In this document: positions 52,151 through 63,965 of the stretch, one piece after another
Layout: the number at the start of each line of letters is the position of its first letter
How positions within the stretch are numbered: the stretch's first letter is position 1
NCBI RefSeq assembly: GCF_032452875.1
Contig: NC_083896.1
Span: 3,286,001-3,350,000 of the forward strand
Direction of reading: 5' to 3'
DNA length: 64,000 bases
Source: Bos javanicus
Taxonomy: Eukaryota > Chordata > Mammalia > Artiodactyla > Bovidae
The notes under the pieces: model-generated
Database searches by the model: none
What the model was told of the DNA's origin: nothing
Seen by the model: the letters and a program-made list of their open reading frames with translations, nothing else
Program-made: the position numbers and the translations under genes

Positions 52151-52245
52151 TAGCTAGTGTGACTTCAGATGAGATGGCTGGTGTGCTTCTTGTATTTAGC
52201 ACAAGCCATACTGAAATTAAAGCATAGCAGAGCATACTGGAATTA

Positions 52246-52630
52246 TGTCTTAGTCTGTTAGGATGACAATTTAAAAAATTAAGTAGATTGAGTGACTTTA
52301 ACAACAAACTTTCTTACATTTCTGGGAATTCCAGAGATACTGGGAATTCCAAGATCAAGGCATGGCAAATCTGGCATCTGTGAGAGCCCGCTTTCTGATT
52401 GGCTACTGTAGGCCCAATACTGGAGGACGCGTTTGGGAGGTGGTTGGGTAATGGGGTAGAGCCCACGTGTCCTCACAGGGCAGAAGGGCGGGAGCTCCCT
52501 GGAAACTCTTTCCAAAAGGGCACTAATTTCATTCAGGGGGGCTCTACCCCATTACCCAGTCACCTCCCAGATGCTTCACCTCCAGTATCATCACTCTGGG
52601 GCTAGATTCATTTCAACACGTGAATTTGGG
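52246..52630 (+). repeat. Ancient interspersed repeat with an inverted duplication
   Basis: GTCTTAGTCTGTTAGGATGA, CAAGATCAAGGCATGGCAAA, AGGGCACTAATTTCATTCAG and CACCTCCCAGATGCTTCACC are recognisable pieces of a very common old mammalian repeat that I cannot name with certainty. Positions 52417-52463 are not part of that repeat's order; they are an inverted copy of 52540-52588. Confidence 0.6.
52417..52588. repeat. Inverted duplication (47/49-nt arms, 76-nt loop)
   Basis: The inner 29 nt pair with two mismatches: GGGAGGTGGTTGGGTAATGG (52435) against CCATTACCCAGTCACCTCCC (ending 52568), and GGTAGAGCC against GGCTCTACC. ATACTGGAGG and CCTCCAGTAT extend the arms after a short mispaired stretch. 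Confidence 0.9.
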
Positions 52631-52857
52631 AGATTATAAGCCTCTAGTCAAAAGTAGATTAGTTGGAGTTTCAAGTTTTATAATTAAAAGTCTGCTCAAA
52701 GCACTCTTTTGTGCTTTGAGCAGAAAGCTCTTTTGGTGGCTCTTTTGGTGTCTTTTCTAAAATATAGAGCAATGAGGTTAGGCATTATGCATTCAATTTA
52801 TTGAAAGTCAATATTCTGTTTAATATGCTCTTGGGACATGGTAGCCAATTTAAGCCT

Positions 52858-53022
52858 AGCGACTTCCCTTTCACTTTTCACTTTTCACTTTCATGCATTG
52901 GAGAAGGAAATGGCACCCCACTCCAGTGTTCTTGCCTGGAGAATCCCAGGGACGGGGGAGCCTGGTGGGCTGCTGTCTATGGGGTCACACAGAGTCGGAC
53001 ACGACTGAATCGACTTAGCAGT
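52858..53022 (+). mobile_element. Bov-A2, single monomer
   Basis: GCGACTTCCCTTTCACTTTT, GAGAAGGAAATGGCACCCCA, AATCCCAGGGACGGGGGAGC and GACTGAATCGACTTAGCAGT. It begins in the linker, so only the 3' monomer remains. Confidence 0.95.
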
Positions 53023-54320
53023 AGAGGCATCAGTAGTGGTTAACCAATTCCTCAAATATTTCCCCAAATTCTGTTTGAATAAAAGTGGTTTCCTACAGAA
53101 TATAAAATGCAATAGATTTTAAGAGTCCTAAAATCCTGTTCCTTCTTCTATATAATTTGTCTTAACCTGTAGCAGAACCATCTATATGTTCATCTTCTTT
53201 TCTATACTTTTTAGTATCATTCTCATCCAGTCAGCAAATCCTATTGTTTTGCTTTAAAAATTCCCTTTAAACCTAACTGTTCTACCTTAATGCCATTTAC
53301 AAACTTAAATCTGGATTAGCTATTTCTTCACTAAAAATCTCTTTGTTGGCTTCCAGTGCAAAATCTAATTGGTCATTGATATGGAGATTTGTTTCTTTTC
53401 CTCAGAGCATTCATTCTTTCTTTTTGCCTTTTGAATAGTACTCCGAATTTTCCAATACTGACATTTGGGAGCTAACAACTGTGCTTGGCTCTGAGAATGA
53501 GTTTTGACTGGTGTGAGCACATTATCCTCTCCACAAATCCCTGCCATACCAACTGGATCAGGGATGGGCACATGTGCCAAGTCAAGACATGGCCAAGTGG
53601 ACTCGATTCTGTGACTTCAGCTGATCTGTTCGGGAAGGAGGTTCCCTTATTCTCCACTAGGCAACAGTCAGTAAACACAGAGCCAGGAAGCAAGGCCATT
53701 GAAAGGGGCCAATCTATGGAGACAGAACTCAGAAAAGAGAGGCAAACTGAACCACATTGAACTACAGATAAAGCAGCATCTTGAACCATGATTATCCTGG
53801 ACTAGTATCTCAAGTGAACCATTTTCTCTCTCCACCTTCTCTCTCCCCCCAGTGCTTTCTTCCTTTCTTCTTCTTTTCCTTTTTCATTAGATATTTTGGT
53901 GCAAAGGATCCTAAATAATTATTTTTTTCATGGTTTTAACCCAGACATTTCCCCATATTTCAGTGGCATCTGTTTATTCATTTCCCCCAAGTAACATCAT
54001 AAATAATCATTTAAATACATTTATGAGATTGGAATGAGTGCTGGGAAGGAAAAGTTCAGGATTCCCATGAAATCTGCAATGGGGGGACTCTATCAAGCTA
54101 GGTATTGGGGAACACTTCTCTGAGGAGGAGCCACTTTGGTTGAGACCTAAAGTCTGGTGACAATTTTACTCTTGTTTTGCTAGAAAGCAGGACTAGCCTT
54201 GCATGTCACAACCCTGGAACTCAAGAGAAGTAGGACGTTGGACTTCGGATGCTGAGCAGCCAGGGATAGAGCTTGTCAGGAGACTCTTAGGGACATAGTA
54301 CTCAGACATTTGGAAATTTT
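53023..54320. other. No gene; LTR-like remnant in part
   Basis: 53540-53740 (TACCAACTGGATCAGGGATG, GGCACATGTGCCAAGTCAAG, GGGAAGGAGGTTCCCTTATT) resembles the middle of an old mammalian LTR on the plus strand. Family uncertain. The rest appears single-copy. Confidence 0.35.
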
Positions 54321-54330
54321 ATTCTGAATA

Positions 54331-54543
54331 GTGGGTTTCCCTGATGGCTCAGCTGTAAAGAATCCTCCTGCAATGCAGGAGGCGTAGGTTCGACCCCTGG
54401 GTCCGAAAGATCACCTGGAGAAGGAAATGGCAATATACTCCAGTATTCTTGCCTGGGAAATCCCATGGACAGAGGAGCTTGGTGGGCTACAGTCCATGGG
54501 GTCAGAAAAGAGTCAGACACAAGTTAGCAACCCAGCAACAGCA
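54331..54543 (+). mobile_element. Bov-tA SINE with perfect target-site duplication
   Basis: Head GGTTTCCCTGATGGCTCAGC, B box GGTTCGACCCC, tail AAAGAGTCAGACACAAGTTA. ATTCTGAATA flanks it at 54321-54330 and 54544-54553. Confidence 0.97.
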
Positions 54544-54553
54544 ATTCTGAATA

Positions 54554-55681
54554 ATGAGATTTTTCTCTTTGCTTGTCACTCATTTGAAACATTTTTAAGG
54601 CAAATCTCTCCTGTTCCCATTTTCTTTTTAGATTTCTGCTGCCATTGGGTGTTACAGGATCAATATGTTGATCTTGTATATATACAAGGATCAATATACA
54701 ATATATTGATCCATTCTTTCAAACATAACAGTCTTCAAGGGCAAGCAGAAGACAGTACAATCTCCCCCTTCTCTGTAGCTTCTTTTTACATTACAGTTTC
54801 CCCCATGTTGTGGAGAGTTCTTCGCCAAGCTTATAAAACTGATGAGAAAGTTCAGATCACAACAGGACACCCCTTAAAACAGACTGATGGACAGTCTGGT
54901 TCAATCATGAAGGAAACACTTGTTCACTACTTTCAGAAAAAGGGGGTTGCCTTTTAGCAGGGAACTGAGAATACAGCATCACAAACTAAGCACTGTAACA
55001 CAGGATGTTGGGCACAAAATAGAAATTTCAGAAAATTGCACCACTTTTAGCAAGCAGCAGTTAGCATCATCCAGAGCTGAATACAAATATGACTTCACTC
55101 AGTGAGAGCTGTGAACGTGCTAGATCTGGAGGACTTCTGTGTAAATTAGGTTTTACATTTAAATGTTCTGGGAACATGGGTTGGATCATTCCAGGGGATT
55201 TGCCTTAGAGATAGCCATTATCTGAGCTTCTGGCTTCTATTCTGCCAAATGGGGCCAAGAGCTTTCATGTCCAAATCCGTTCGGGAGGTGTCTTTTTATC
55301 TCAGAATCATTTTGGCTTCTAAAGTATTTTTGTAACTTCTTTCTAGTCATTGAATAAAATAAATCTAAAAGACGGGAAGATGCACTGGCTACTTTGATTC
55401 CTATCAGTATGGGAGAAACCAATGCTGAGTGTTCTGATGAGAAATTTCTTTCTAGTCTTATTTTGACTTTCTGGAAATATGGACCCAGTTGACCTCAATA
55501 TATTGATCCATTCTTTCAAAATATTCATGGTTCGCTTTGTGACATACAAAGTGGCCCACTGGAGCTGTTTATTTACATGGTGATATACATTCAAGGGTTG
55601 GTGGTAAATATGAAATCTTTCTTAGAACCACTGAGGAATATGAGAAGAACTATCTCTTGGGGGGCGTTTATATATCAGACG
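54554..55681. other. No gene assigned; short direct repeat and hairpins
   Basis: A 176-codon plus-strand frame (54427-54957) begins inside the preceding Bov-tA and has no recognisable domain, so I do not call it a gene. A 25-base string beginning CAATATATTGATCCATTC occurs exactly twice (54699-54723 and 55496-55520). Nearby A/T-rich hairpins are described in the findings. Confidence 0.4.
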
Positions 55682-55683
55682 GG

Positions 55684-55890
55684 ACTTCCCAGGCGGTGCT
55701 AGTGGTGAAGAACTCAGCTGCCAACGCAGGAGATACAGTAAGATGTGGGCTTGATCCCTGGGTTGAGAAGATCCACTGGAGGAAGGCATGGCACCCACTT
55801 CAGTATTCTTGCCTAAGAATCCCAAGGATAGAGGAACCTATCAGGCTACAGTCCACAGGATCACAAAGAGCTGGACATGACTGAAGCAGA
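55684..55890 (+). mobile_element. Bov-tA SINE
   Basis: Head GGACTTCCCAGGCGGTGCTA, B box GGCTTGATCCC, body CCCACTTCAGTATTCTTGCC, tail CACAAAGAGCTGGACATGAC. Diverged, older copy. Confidence 0.94.
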
Positions 55891-56255
55891 AGTATACATA
55901 TATAAGAAGAGATTTATTAATCTTATGGGAAATATTTGAGCAAACATAATCTTGGGAGCTTAGTGATAGTGCATTAGACAAGTAGGAAGAATCTTTGCTC
56001 GTATCTATTCTTAGTCTGTGTATTATTAGCTGGGATAAATAAAGACTGCTTTTTACTCACTTAACTCTTTGAATAGATGTTGTGAAGTTATTTTCTCTTA
56101 AGACTGTAATCTAAATTAGGGGCTCAGAAGAATAAAATGGTTAAAGGGGTTTCCAAAATCCAAGTAGGCATCTCTCTGGTTAAAACATTTCTTGAAACTC
56201 TTTCTCAGATACATAGGAGGAGTTCTTTCTCTTAAGAGATGTTTTAACTCTTCCA
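55891..56255. other. No gene seen
   Basis: Single-copy in appearance. Confidence 0.4.
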
Positions 56256-56269
56256 GTGGATACATGTGG

Positions 56270-56534
56270 AAAAGGCAATGGCACCCCACTCCAGTACTCC
56301 TGCCTGGAAAATCCCATGGATGGGGGAGCCTGGTAGGCTGCAGTCCATGGGGTTGTGAAGAGTCGGACGTGACTGAGCGATTTCACTTTCACTTTTCACT
56401 TTCATGCCTTGGAGAAGGAAATGGCAACCCACTCCAGTGTTCTTGCCTGGAGAATCCCAGGGACGGGGAAGCCTAGTGGGCTGCCGTCTATGGGGTCGTG
56501 CAGAGTTGGACACGACTGAAGCGACTTAGGAGCA
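56270..56534 (+). mobile_element. Bov-A2 SINE with target-site duplication
   Basis: AAAAGGCAATGGCACCCCAC starts monomer 1; the link is CTTTCATGCCTTGGAGAAGG; monomer 2 ends GACTGAAGCGACTTAGGAGC. GTGGATACATGTGG (56256-56269) and GTGGAAACATGTGG (56535-56548) match at 13 of 14. Confidence 0.97.
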
Positions 56535-56588
56535 GTGGAAACATGTGGGTGAAGCCCTCCAGTAGTATTATGTCTGATGTAACAATGT

Positions 56589-56815
56589 AGTGGTGCTTCA
56601 GTTGCTAAGTTGTGTCCAACTCTTGTGATCCCATGGATTGTATCTCCTCAGGCTCCTCTGTCCATGGGATTTCCCAGGCAAGAATACTGGAGTGGGTTGC
56701 CATTTCCTTTTGTAGAGGATCTCCCTGACCCAGGGATCAAACCCAGGTCTCCTACATTACAGACGTCTCCTCCATTGCAGGGGATTCTATACTGACTGAG
56801 CCACCAGGAGTTCCC
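56589..56815 (-). mobile_element. Bov-tA SINE
   Basis: The plus strand runs GTTGCTAAGTTGTGTCCAAC, GGAGTGGGTTGCCATTTCC, CCAGGGATCAAACCCAGGTC (B box complement) and GAGCCACCAGGAGTTCCCAG. Contains a small internal duplication (CTCCTACATTACAGACGTCTCCTCCATTGC). Confidence 0.95.
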
Positions 56816-57041
56816 AGTAGGGAGCTACTAAATTCCGAATAGTAGTGAGATAGCATGTGAAAAAGATTCAGAAGGGGTTAGCTGTAATTCTAGAACATTA
56901 ATATTTTGTAAAATTCTTATTGTCCTGGGGAAAACGTCATATTTTATAGCAGAGCAGGACTTTGTTAGAATCAGTAAAGTGGGCAAATTTGATATCATAT
57001 TGTTGGTAGGATGTGTTGGGAGAAGTCATTATAGCTTTGTG

Positions 57042-57255
57042 TTGTGCTGTGCTCAGTCACCTCAGTCGTGTCCAACTCCGTGTGACCCTATGGACTGCGG
57101 CCCACCAGGCTCCTCTGTCTACGGGATTCTTCAGGCAGGAATACTGGAGTGGATTGCCATGCCCTCCCCCAGGGGATCTTCCTGACCCAGGGATTGAACC
57201 CAGCTCTCCTACATTGCAGGAAGATTCTTTACCATCTGAGCCACCAGGGAAGCCC
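57042..57255 (-). mobile_element. Bov-tA SINE with target-site duplication
   Basis: The plus strand runs GTGCTCAGTCACCTCAGTCG, GGAGTGGATTGCCATGCCC, GGGATTGAACCCAGCTCTCC and GAGCCACCAGGGAAGCCC. CATTATAGCTTTGTG (57027-57041) and CATTATAGCCTTGTG (57256-57270) match at 14 of 15. Young copy. Confidence 0.97.
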
Positions 57256-57270
57256 CATTATAGCCTTGTG

Positions 57271-57921
57271 GCTACTAATTTATATAATCAGGCTTTTTAA
57301 TTTGGGTTCATCGCAGTAGGAATTTAATACAACTTAGATAAACATCTAAGTACATGAAGAGATGAGTTAAGGAATGAATTGCAAAAATACAAATTCAGTA
57401 AAAAGTGTATTATAGAAAGTGTTGATATCAATTGTTTCATTACAGAAGTATGAACACTGTTCATAGAATTTCCTATCAACCAAAGGCTTTTTATATCTGC
57501 CGTAATAAGTAAATTAGAAAAATTTGTATTTAGTATATTTTTCACACTTAGAGTTTGGTATCTTCTGCAGTACTATTAAAGTACTTGAAAAGAGTTTTTT
57601 CTCTTGAGCAAGCCAAGATCTTGCTCACAATTCACTTAGCTCATAAACATTTTTATCCCCAAAAATAGTACAAAGCATTCTTTTGTTGGAATGGTCATCT
57701 GTCCCATGGATAATTTTTAATTTTTTGAAAATATTACCTTATTTGAAAGGATTGTGAAGAAGTTTGGACAGGAATAGTTATCCTTTTTAGACAATTTTAA
57801 AGACACATTAGAATGCAAACACATTCACAAATGCCTCTGATTCATCCATACTTGAGCCAAGGCTGGAATTCAGAAACTTCTCAAGCAAAATGGACATATA
57901 CTGTTAATCTAATGCAACTTC
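57271..57921. other. No gene seen
   Basis: A/T-rich, single-copy in appearance. No splice-flanked frame found. Confidence 0.4.
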
Positions 57922-58036
57922 ACTGAGGCAATGAACATGAATTTGAGCAAACTCCAGGAGACAGTGGAGGAAGGGGAGCCTGGCATGCTGCAGTCCATGG
58001 GGTCACAAAGAGGCAGCTATGACTTAGCAACTGAAC
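57922..58036 (+). mobile_element. BovB 3' end, about 115 bp
   Basis: GAACATGAATTTGAGCAAAC, GGAAGGGGAGCCTGGCATGC, AGTCCATGGGGTCACAAAGA and CTTAGCAACTGAACAACAC. An older, diverged, heavily truncated copy. Confidence 0.85.
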
Positions 58037-58499
58037 AACACAACTGCCTTTAATTTTCCTGTCAACAGTACCTTTCTTCTATGAGTAACTATACCTCCCC
58101 CGTCCCTCTATGTGGTCCCATGATGCTTCAAAAACCTTTCCCACCCCCTTCAAGCCTGTAAGTGGTCCATCTGAAGCATTTTCCCAGCACGATGTGAGGT
58201 TGAAGAGAAGGTTCTCATCAGAGGCCTTCTGCAGGATATTCCGGTCTCGGGTGTTGGTCATGGTAGGGCTATGTCCTTTCCACTCTGCTTGTGGAGGGAG
58301 GAGGCTGGGAGACCACTCTCCCTGCCACATGGAGACCACTGGTGTGCAAGAGAAGATGCAGGAAGATTATGGTATAAGAGAATTCTTGAGTTCATTTCCT
58401 GTTCCCTTTCCTGCCTTGTGGGGCATTATGTTCTTTGTTTGATTTGTGGCCACTCCTAGTTTTCTTTTATAAATTTCCTTTCTTTCCTGGTGGCATGCA
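58037..58499. other. No gene assigned
   Basis: Open frames of 60-110 codons occur on both strands, but without splice-site pairs or family similarity. Origin unknown. Confidence 0.4.
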
Positions 58500-58745
58500 T
58501 AATTAGAAGCTTGGGCTTCAGTGTCAAACTGTCTCACTTTCAAGTCATCTTACTCTCTCTATGGGTTTTGGAAAAGTGTGTTGAGTTCAATAAACTTAAC
58601 TCTTCATCTGTCAAAAAAAGAGGATGAAAATAGTACTAACTTCATGGATTGTTCTGAGGATTAAGAGCTAAGATATATGAAATACTGGGCTAAATGTCTG
58701 GAATATAGTAAGCTCTCGATATATGCTATTTGCTACCGCTTTTAT
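58500..58745 (-). repeat. MIR SINE, long copy
   Basis: GGGCTTCAGTGTCAAACTGT, CTTAACTCTTCATCTGTCAA, GATTGTTCTGAGGATTAAGA and ATAGTAAGCTCTCGATATAT follow the complement of MIR across most of its length. Confidence 0.75.
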
Positions 58746-59093
58746 CATTATGATTTAAGTTAGTCTCTGTTGGACATTTGCCGCTTTTAAGAATTCCGTC
58801 TTGCTTATTCATTTAGTTTAGTCAAATATTTGCTATCATCATTGCCTTACATAAAAATGCTAGATATATAAGATCTCAGTTAATGAGCTATTCTTAGAGT
58901 ACATAATGTTGTGGAAATCAGCTTGCAATGTTCTCAAATAGGAATTTCATCTGAGATCAATGAATGATTTCTCCCTGATTTGAAATGAAACCATGGCATT
59001 AAAAAATAAGATTTTAATTTTTTTAAACTTACTAAACTTTGATCAAACTGGAGCATTCAACTTTAGGAAAAAGTAAGTAATGTACATGATTTT
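58746..59093. other. No gene seen
   Basis: A/T-rich, single-copy in appearance. Confidence 0.4.
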
Positions 59094-60448
59094 TTTAATA
59101 TAAATTTATTTATTTTAATTGGAGGCTAATTACTTTACAATATTGTATTGGTTTTGCCATACATCAGCATGAATCCGCCATGGGTGTACATGCGTTCCCC
59201 ATCCCGAACCCCCCTCCCGCCTCCCTCCCTGTACCATCCCTCTGGGTCGAACCAGTGCACCAGCCCCAAGCATCCAGTATCATGCATCGAACCTGGACTG
59301 GTAATTCATTTCATATATGATATTATACATGTTTCAATGCCATTCTCCCAAATCATCCCACCCTCGCCCTCTCCCACAGAGTCCAAAAGACTGTTCTATA
59401 CATCTATGTCTCTTTTGCTGTCTCACATACAGGGTTATCGTTACTATCTTTCTAAATTCCACATATATGCATTAGTATACTGTATGGTGTTTTTCTTTCT
59501 GGCTTACTTCACTCTGTATAATAGGCTTCAGTTTCATCCACCTCATTAGAACTGATTCAAATGTATTTTTTAATGACTAATACTCCATTGTGTATATGTA
59601 CCTCAGCTTTCTTATCCATTCATCTGCTGATGGACATCTAGGTTGCTTCCATGTCCTGGCTATTATAAACAGTGCTGCGATGAACATTGGGGTACACGTG
59701 TCTCTTTCCCTTCTGGTTTCCTCGGTGTGTATGCCCAGCAGTGGGATTGCTGGGTCATAAGGCAGTTCTATTTCCGGTTTTTTAAGGGATCTCCACACTG
59801 TTTTCCATATAGTGTCTGTACTAGTTTGCATTCCCACCAACAGTGTAAGAGGGTTCCCTTTTCTCCACACCCTCTCCAGCATTTATTGCTTGTAGACTTT
59901 TGGATCGCAGCCATTCTGACTGGCATGAAATGGTACCTCATAGTGGTTTTGATTTGCATTTATCTGATAATGAGTGATGTTGAGCATCTTTTCATGTGTT
60001 TGTTAGCCATCTGCATGTTTTCTTTGGAGAAATGTCTATTTAGTTCTTTGGCCCATTTTTTGATTGGGTCATTTATTTTTCTGGAATTGAGCTGTAGGAG
60101 TTGCTTGTATATTTTTGAGATTAGTTGTTTGTCAGTTGCTTAATTTGCTATTATTTTCTCCCATTCTGAAGGCTGTCTTTTCACCTTGCTTATAGTTTCC
60201 TTTGTTGTTCAGAAGCTTTTAAGTTTAATTAGGTCCCATTTGTTTATTTTTGCTTCTATTTCCAATATTCTGGGAGGTGGGTCATAGAGGATCCTGCTGT
60301 GATGTATGTCGAAGAGCGTTTTGCCTATGTTCTCCTCTAGGAGTTTTATAGTTTCTGGTCTTATGTTTAGATCTTTAATCCATTTTGAGTTTATTTTTGT
60401 GTATGGTGTTGGAAAGTGTTCTAGTTTCATTCTTTTACAAGTGGTTGA
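59094..60448 (-). mobile_element. Younger ruminant L1, 5' truncated
   Basis: Reads from the 3' tail (plus strand TTATTTATTTTAATTGGAGG, TACAATATTGTATTGGTTTT) through a full 3' UTR to ORF2 (CATTCTTTTACAAGTGGTTG). About 1.35 kb and far less diverged than the other L1 copies here. The break at 60448 is a normal 5' truncation. Confidence 0.95.
59577..60430 (-). pseudogene. L1 ORF2 C-terminal remnant
   Basis: 60430-60209 encodes the post-RT region (PTPYTKINSKWIKDLNIRPE; DPPPRILEIEAKINKWDLIK). Further pieces in the same frame reach 59768 with stops between, and a frameshift near 59880 leads into 59882-59577. That last piece holds the cysteine-containing end (preceded in the other frame by CWRGCGEKGTLLHCWWECK) and closes at IYTMEY, followed by TAG where the family normally has a tyrosine codon. 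The endonuclease and reverse transcriptase domains are absent. Confidence 0.9.
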
Positions 60449-61779
60449 CCATCTAGTAGGTAGAATAGGCGCTTAGCATCTAGGCTTTCTCTTTCACGAA
60501 GTCTGTAGATGAAACACTGACAGCGAAAGTGTATCACACTCAGCAGATGCTGTCTTTACTCGGGATGAACTTTAAGTTTGTCAGTGCAGATGCTGTGTTT
60601 TTGTGAGTTTTCCCTTTCGGTTCATAGACACGTGACGTGTACGCCATCAAAAGAGGAAGGAACAGAAATGATGGGAACATAAAACATTGAGCAGAGCTGC
60701 AAAGAGAAAGAGACTTCCCTTTGACACATATTATACAACATTTCCAAAGCCTTGGAATGTTTTTGGTATATTTACCTGCAAAAGATTTTTAAGTCTGTAG
60801 CTCTTTTCTTTTTTTCTTTATCAGCGACAGTACACGTATGGGCTGACAGTACTCTGCACACCCGTAGCTTTCATTACAGTCTGATAGGCCTCCACCAGTT
60901 TGCTTCCATCATTCCTATTTTTGTGTTGGCTTGAAAGATCTTTTTAAAATAATATTAAGAGATGGCATTTTAAATTTTATTCTGGTCCCTGGAGTTATGA
61001 TTTTATATACTGAAATTACCAAGGCCAAGCACGTTGCTACTTGACACTAACATCATTCTCTCGATTCTTTCTCTAACTGGAAATCTGGGACATAGATTAA
61101 AAAGGGGTCAAAAGACCAAATTGTGGAGGAGGAGGAATTATGATAAAGTCTAGCTAAGCTTTGGAACAGATATTCAAATTTTTCTCTTGTGTCGAGGTAC
61201 AATGACATATAGAGAGCAAGAATAAAGCAATAAATTAACAGTACAGAAAAGACAGGACTGAATTAATTCAATGTGTTTATAGTATATTTTCATTTCTGTT
61301 TGCAGAGATGGGAATAAGTAAGAGGATGCATGTGTGTGCCTATGAAGTCATGTACATTGGAAAAGGAGACAAGACCATGTTACTTGTTTTCAACTAGTTT
61401 TATTTTTCTTAAAGAAAAAAACAAGTACTTTCTTCTTGGGTCTACTAACTTTTATGGTCTGTTAGAAGGCTTTGTAACGGAATCTCCTTGGGAAAGATGA
61501 TTCACTAAATTATATGTGCCAGAGGCAATTATTTGCCTCTAGGAATCATCAGTGCATCTGAAATTGCAAAAGTCTACTATGTTTAAAGCAAGTTTAAAGA
61601 TTTTAGTGAAATTCTGGATTATTTTTATAACTCTTTCTTTGTTTAGGAAATAGAGAGCAATGTGTTCTACAGAATGGCCTCTTTATTAGGGCAAACCATA
61701 TCACTTTATAGATTCTACTGAGAAATTTGAAGTTTTACTACAAACTTATTTTGTGACTTTATAGAAATGACTCACTCTC
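60449..61779. other. 1.3 kb single-copy DNA, no gene seen
   Basis: No repeat recognised and no splice-flanked frame. Moderately A/T-rich throughout. Confidence 0.45.
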
Positions 61780-61925
61780 TTATTCACTGTGATTGTCAGT
61801 TCCCTTATCTAGAAAGTGGAGTAATAATACCAATCACAGGATTTTTAAAAAAAGATTGACTAAGATATTACCTGTGAGTGATTTGTCCTCATTTTGGCAC
61901 AAAATAATTGCTCAGCATAAGACCT
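61780..61925 (-). repeat. MIR SINE
   Basis: CAGTTCCCTTATCTAGAAAG, GTGGAGTAATAATACCAATC and GGCACAAAATAATTGCTCAG follow the complement of the MIR 5' half. Confidence 0.65.
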
Positions 61926-62231
61926 GAGAGGTCTTTTAAAAACCTTGAATTACATAATTCCTGGAAAAGGGACTTCTCTTGAATTATATAACTTTTGGAA
62001 AAAGCATTTCTCTCACCTTGCCTTAACATAATGTTTTTTTGAAGTGGTTCTCCTTATTGAAAAATCAAGCACTGATCAAAAATGTCAGAATCTGAAATAA
62101 TGATTCACAGCATTTACGGAAATAGATTTATTTCCCTGTCCAGTCTCCTTCCTCTATTTCCCCTGTGATACTCCCTGAGGATACCTGAGGAGAGCTATCT
62201 AATAGTCTTCTTTCCTTCTGTTGGACTACTT

Positions 62232-63173
62232 GGTTCAGTTCAGTCACTCGGTCATGTCCTATTCTTTGTGACCCCATGGACTGCAGCACGCCAGGCCTCC
62301 CTGTCCATCACCAACTCCCGGAGTTTATCCAAACTCATGTCCATCATGTCGGTGATGCCATCCAACCATCTCATCCTCTGTCATCCCCTTCTCCTCCTGC
62401 CTTCAGTCTTTCCCAGCATCAGGGTCTTTTCAGATAAGTCAGTTCTTTGCATCAGGTGGCCAAAGTATTGGAGCTTCAGCCTCAGCATCAGTCCTTCCAA
62501 TGAATATTCAGGACTGGTTTCCTTTAGGATGGACTGGATCGGTTCAAGGGACTCTCAAGAGTCTTCTCCAACACCACTGTTCAAAAGCATCTATTCTTCG
62601 GTGCTCAGCTTTCTTTATAGTCCAACTCTCACATCCATACATGACAACTGGAAAAACCATAGCCTTGACTAGACGGACCTTTCTTGGCAAAGTCATGTCT
62701 CTGTTTTTTAATATGCTGTCTAGGTTGGTCATAGCTTTTCTTCCAAGGAGCATGTATATTTTAATTTCATGGCTGCACTCACCATCTGCAGTGGATTTGG
62801 AGCCCCCAGAAATAAAGTCTGACACTGTTTCCACTGTTTCCCCATCTATTTGCCACGAAGAGATGGGACCAGATGCCATGATCTTCATTTTCTGAATGTT
62901 GAGCTTTAAGCCAACCTTTTCACTCTCCTTTTTCAGTTTCATCAAGAGGCTCTTTAGTTCTTCTTTGCTTTCTGCCATAAGGTGGTGTCATCTGCATATC
63001 TGAGGTTATTGATATTTCTCTGGGCAATCTTGATTCCAGCTTGTGCTTCATCCAGCCCAGTGTTTTTCATGATGTATTCTGCATATAAGTTAAATAAGCA
63101 GGATGACAATATACAGCCTTGACATGCTCCTTTCCTGATTTGGAAGCAGGCCATTGTTCCATGTCCAGTTCTA
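62232..63173 (-). mobile_element. BovB fragment
   Basis: About 940 bp from the 3' end (plus strand GGTTCAGTTCAGTCACTCGG) to the RT palm (TTCCATGTCCAGTTCTA). The frame is open from the thumb to near the catalytic box (SWQIDGETVETVSDFI; ESWTIKKAEHRRIDAFEQWC). A one-base deletion near 62981, right after YADDTTL, shifts it, so the product is broken in the catalytic core. Confidence 0.95.
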
Positions 63174-63175
63174 CT

Positions 63176-63964
63176 ACTAGCGCTCAGGTAAGCTGGGGCC
63201 TCCTCCCTTTACAGAGCACCCAATAACCAGAGTGATTCCAGACACGGTGAACATAGTAAAACCTTTTAAAGGTCCTAGTAGCTTACAAGTCTTGAAGCCC
63301 TTTGTAACAGATGTTTTTTTTTTATGTTTCCATTCTGGGGTCGGTAATCACAGATTGTCATCAGCATTGTATTTCACTATATTTCTATTCCTTGTGCCAT
63401 ATTTAGGCTGTTCTTTCAGGCTTCTACTTGTAGTTGCAAGAGACTTGGTAAATGATGATATTGAAACATTCCTTTGCAGAGCCTTAGTTAGAATTTGGAA
63501 CTTGGCTTACAATAGAAATAATGCTAGAAACAGTTGGTTCTTAGACTGCTTAAAAGATTTTGAAGACCTTGGTACCAAATTGAATTCTGAATTCTAAGAG
63601 CCATTGGCCATTTTGTGTGAAAGAAAGGAAAATGTAGAAGAAGAAAGAAATGGCTGCCTTGTTTCTAATGTAATTTCATTAATCATGGCCAAGATTTTAA
63701 TTGTCATGTTAAATCTTTTTTGACACTCTCCTACACCCCACTCTGCACCTTTCTTCTTCTGGCGACTTTTCTTTCTGGCACCTTATGCCTTTTCTTTTTT
63801 TTTTTACTTCTGAATAAACACCACTTCACTTTACATCACTCCAGGTTTTCTTTATTATCTTTTCCCCTTCTATCAGAATTCTCATTGCCTCAGTTAACTT
63901 GTTATTATAGGGATAGGTGACACCAACTAACAGATATACCTTTAATAATATTTCATATGCACCA
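63176..63964. other. No gene assigned
   Basis: A 121-codon plus-strand frame (63232-63597, ending WFLDCLKDFEDLGTKLNSEF) lacks a domain I know and a clear acceptor/donor pair. A poly-T run lies at 63792-63806. Confidence 0.35.
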
Positions 63965-63965
63965 T

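Noticed and set aside
54427..54957. 176-codon open frame on the plus strand
   Set aside because: It starts inside a Bov-tA and continues into DNA with no domain or splice signal I can support.
63232..63597. 121-codon plus-strand frame
   Set aside because: No recognisable domain, no clear splice pair, and it starts just past a BovB end. Not supportable as a gene.
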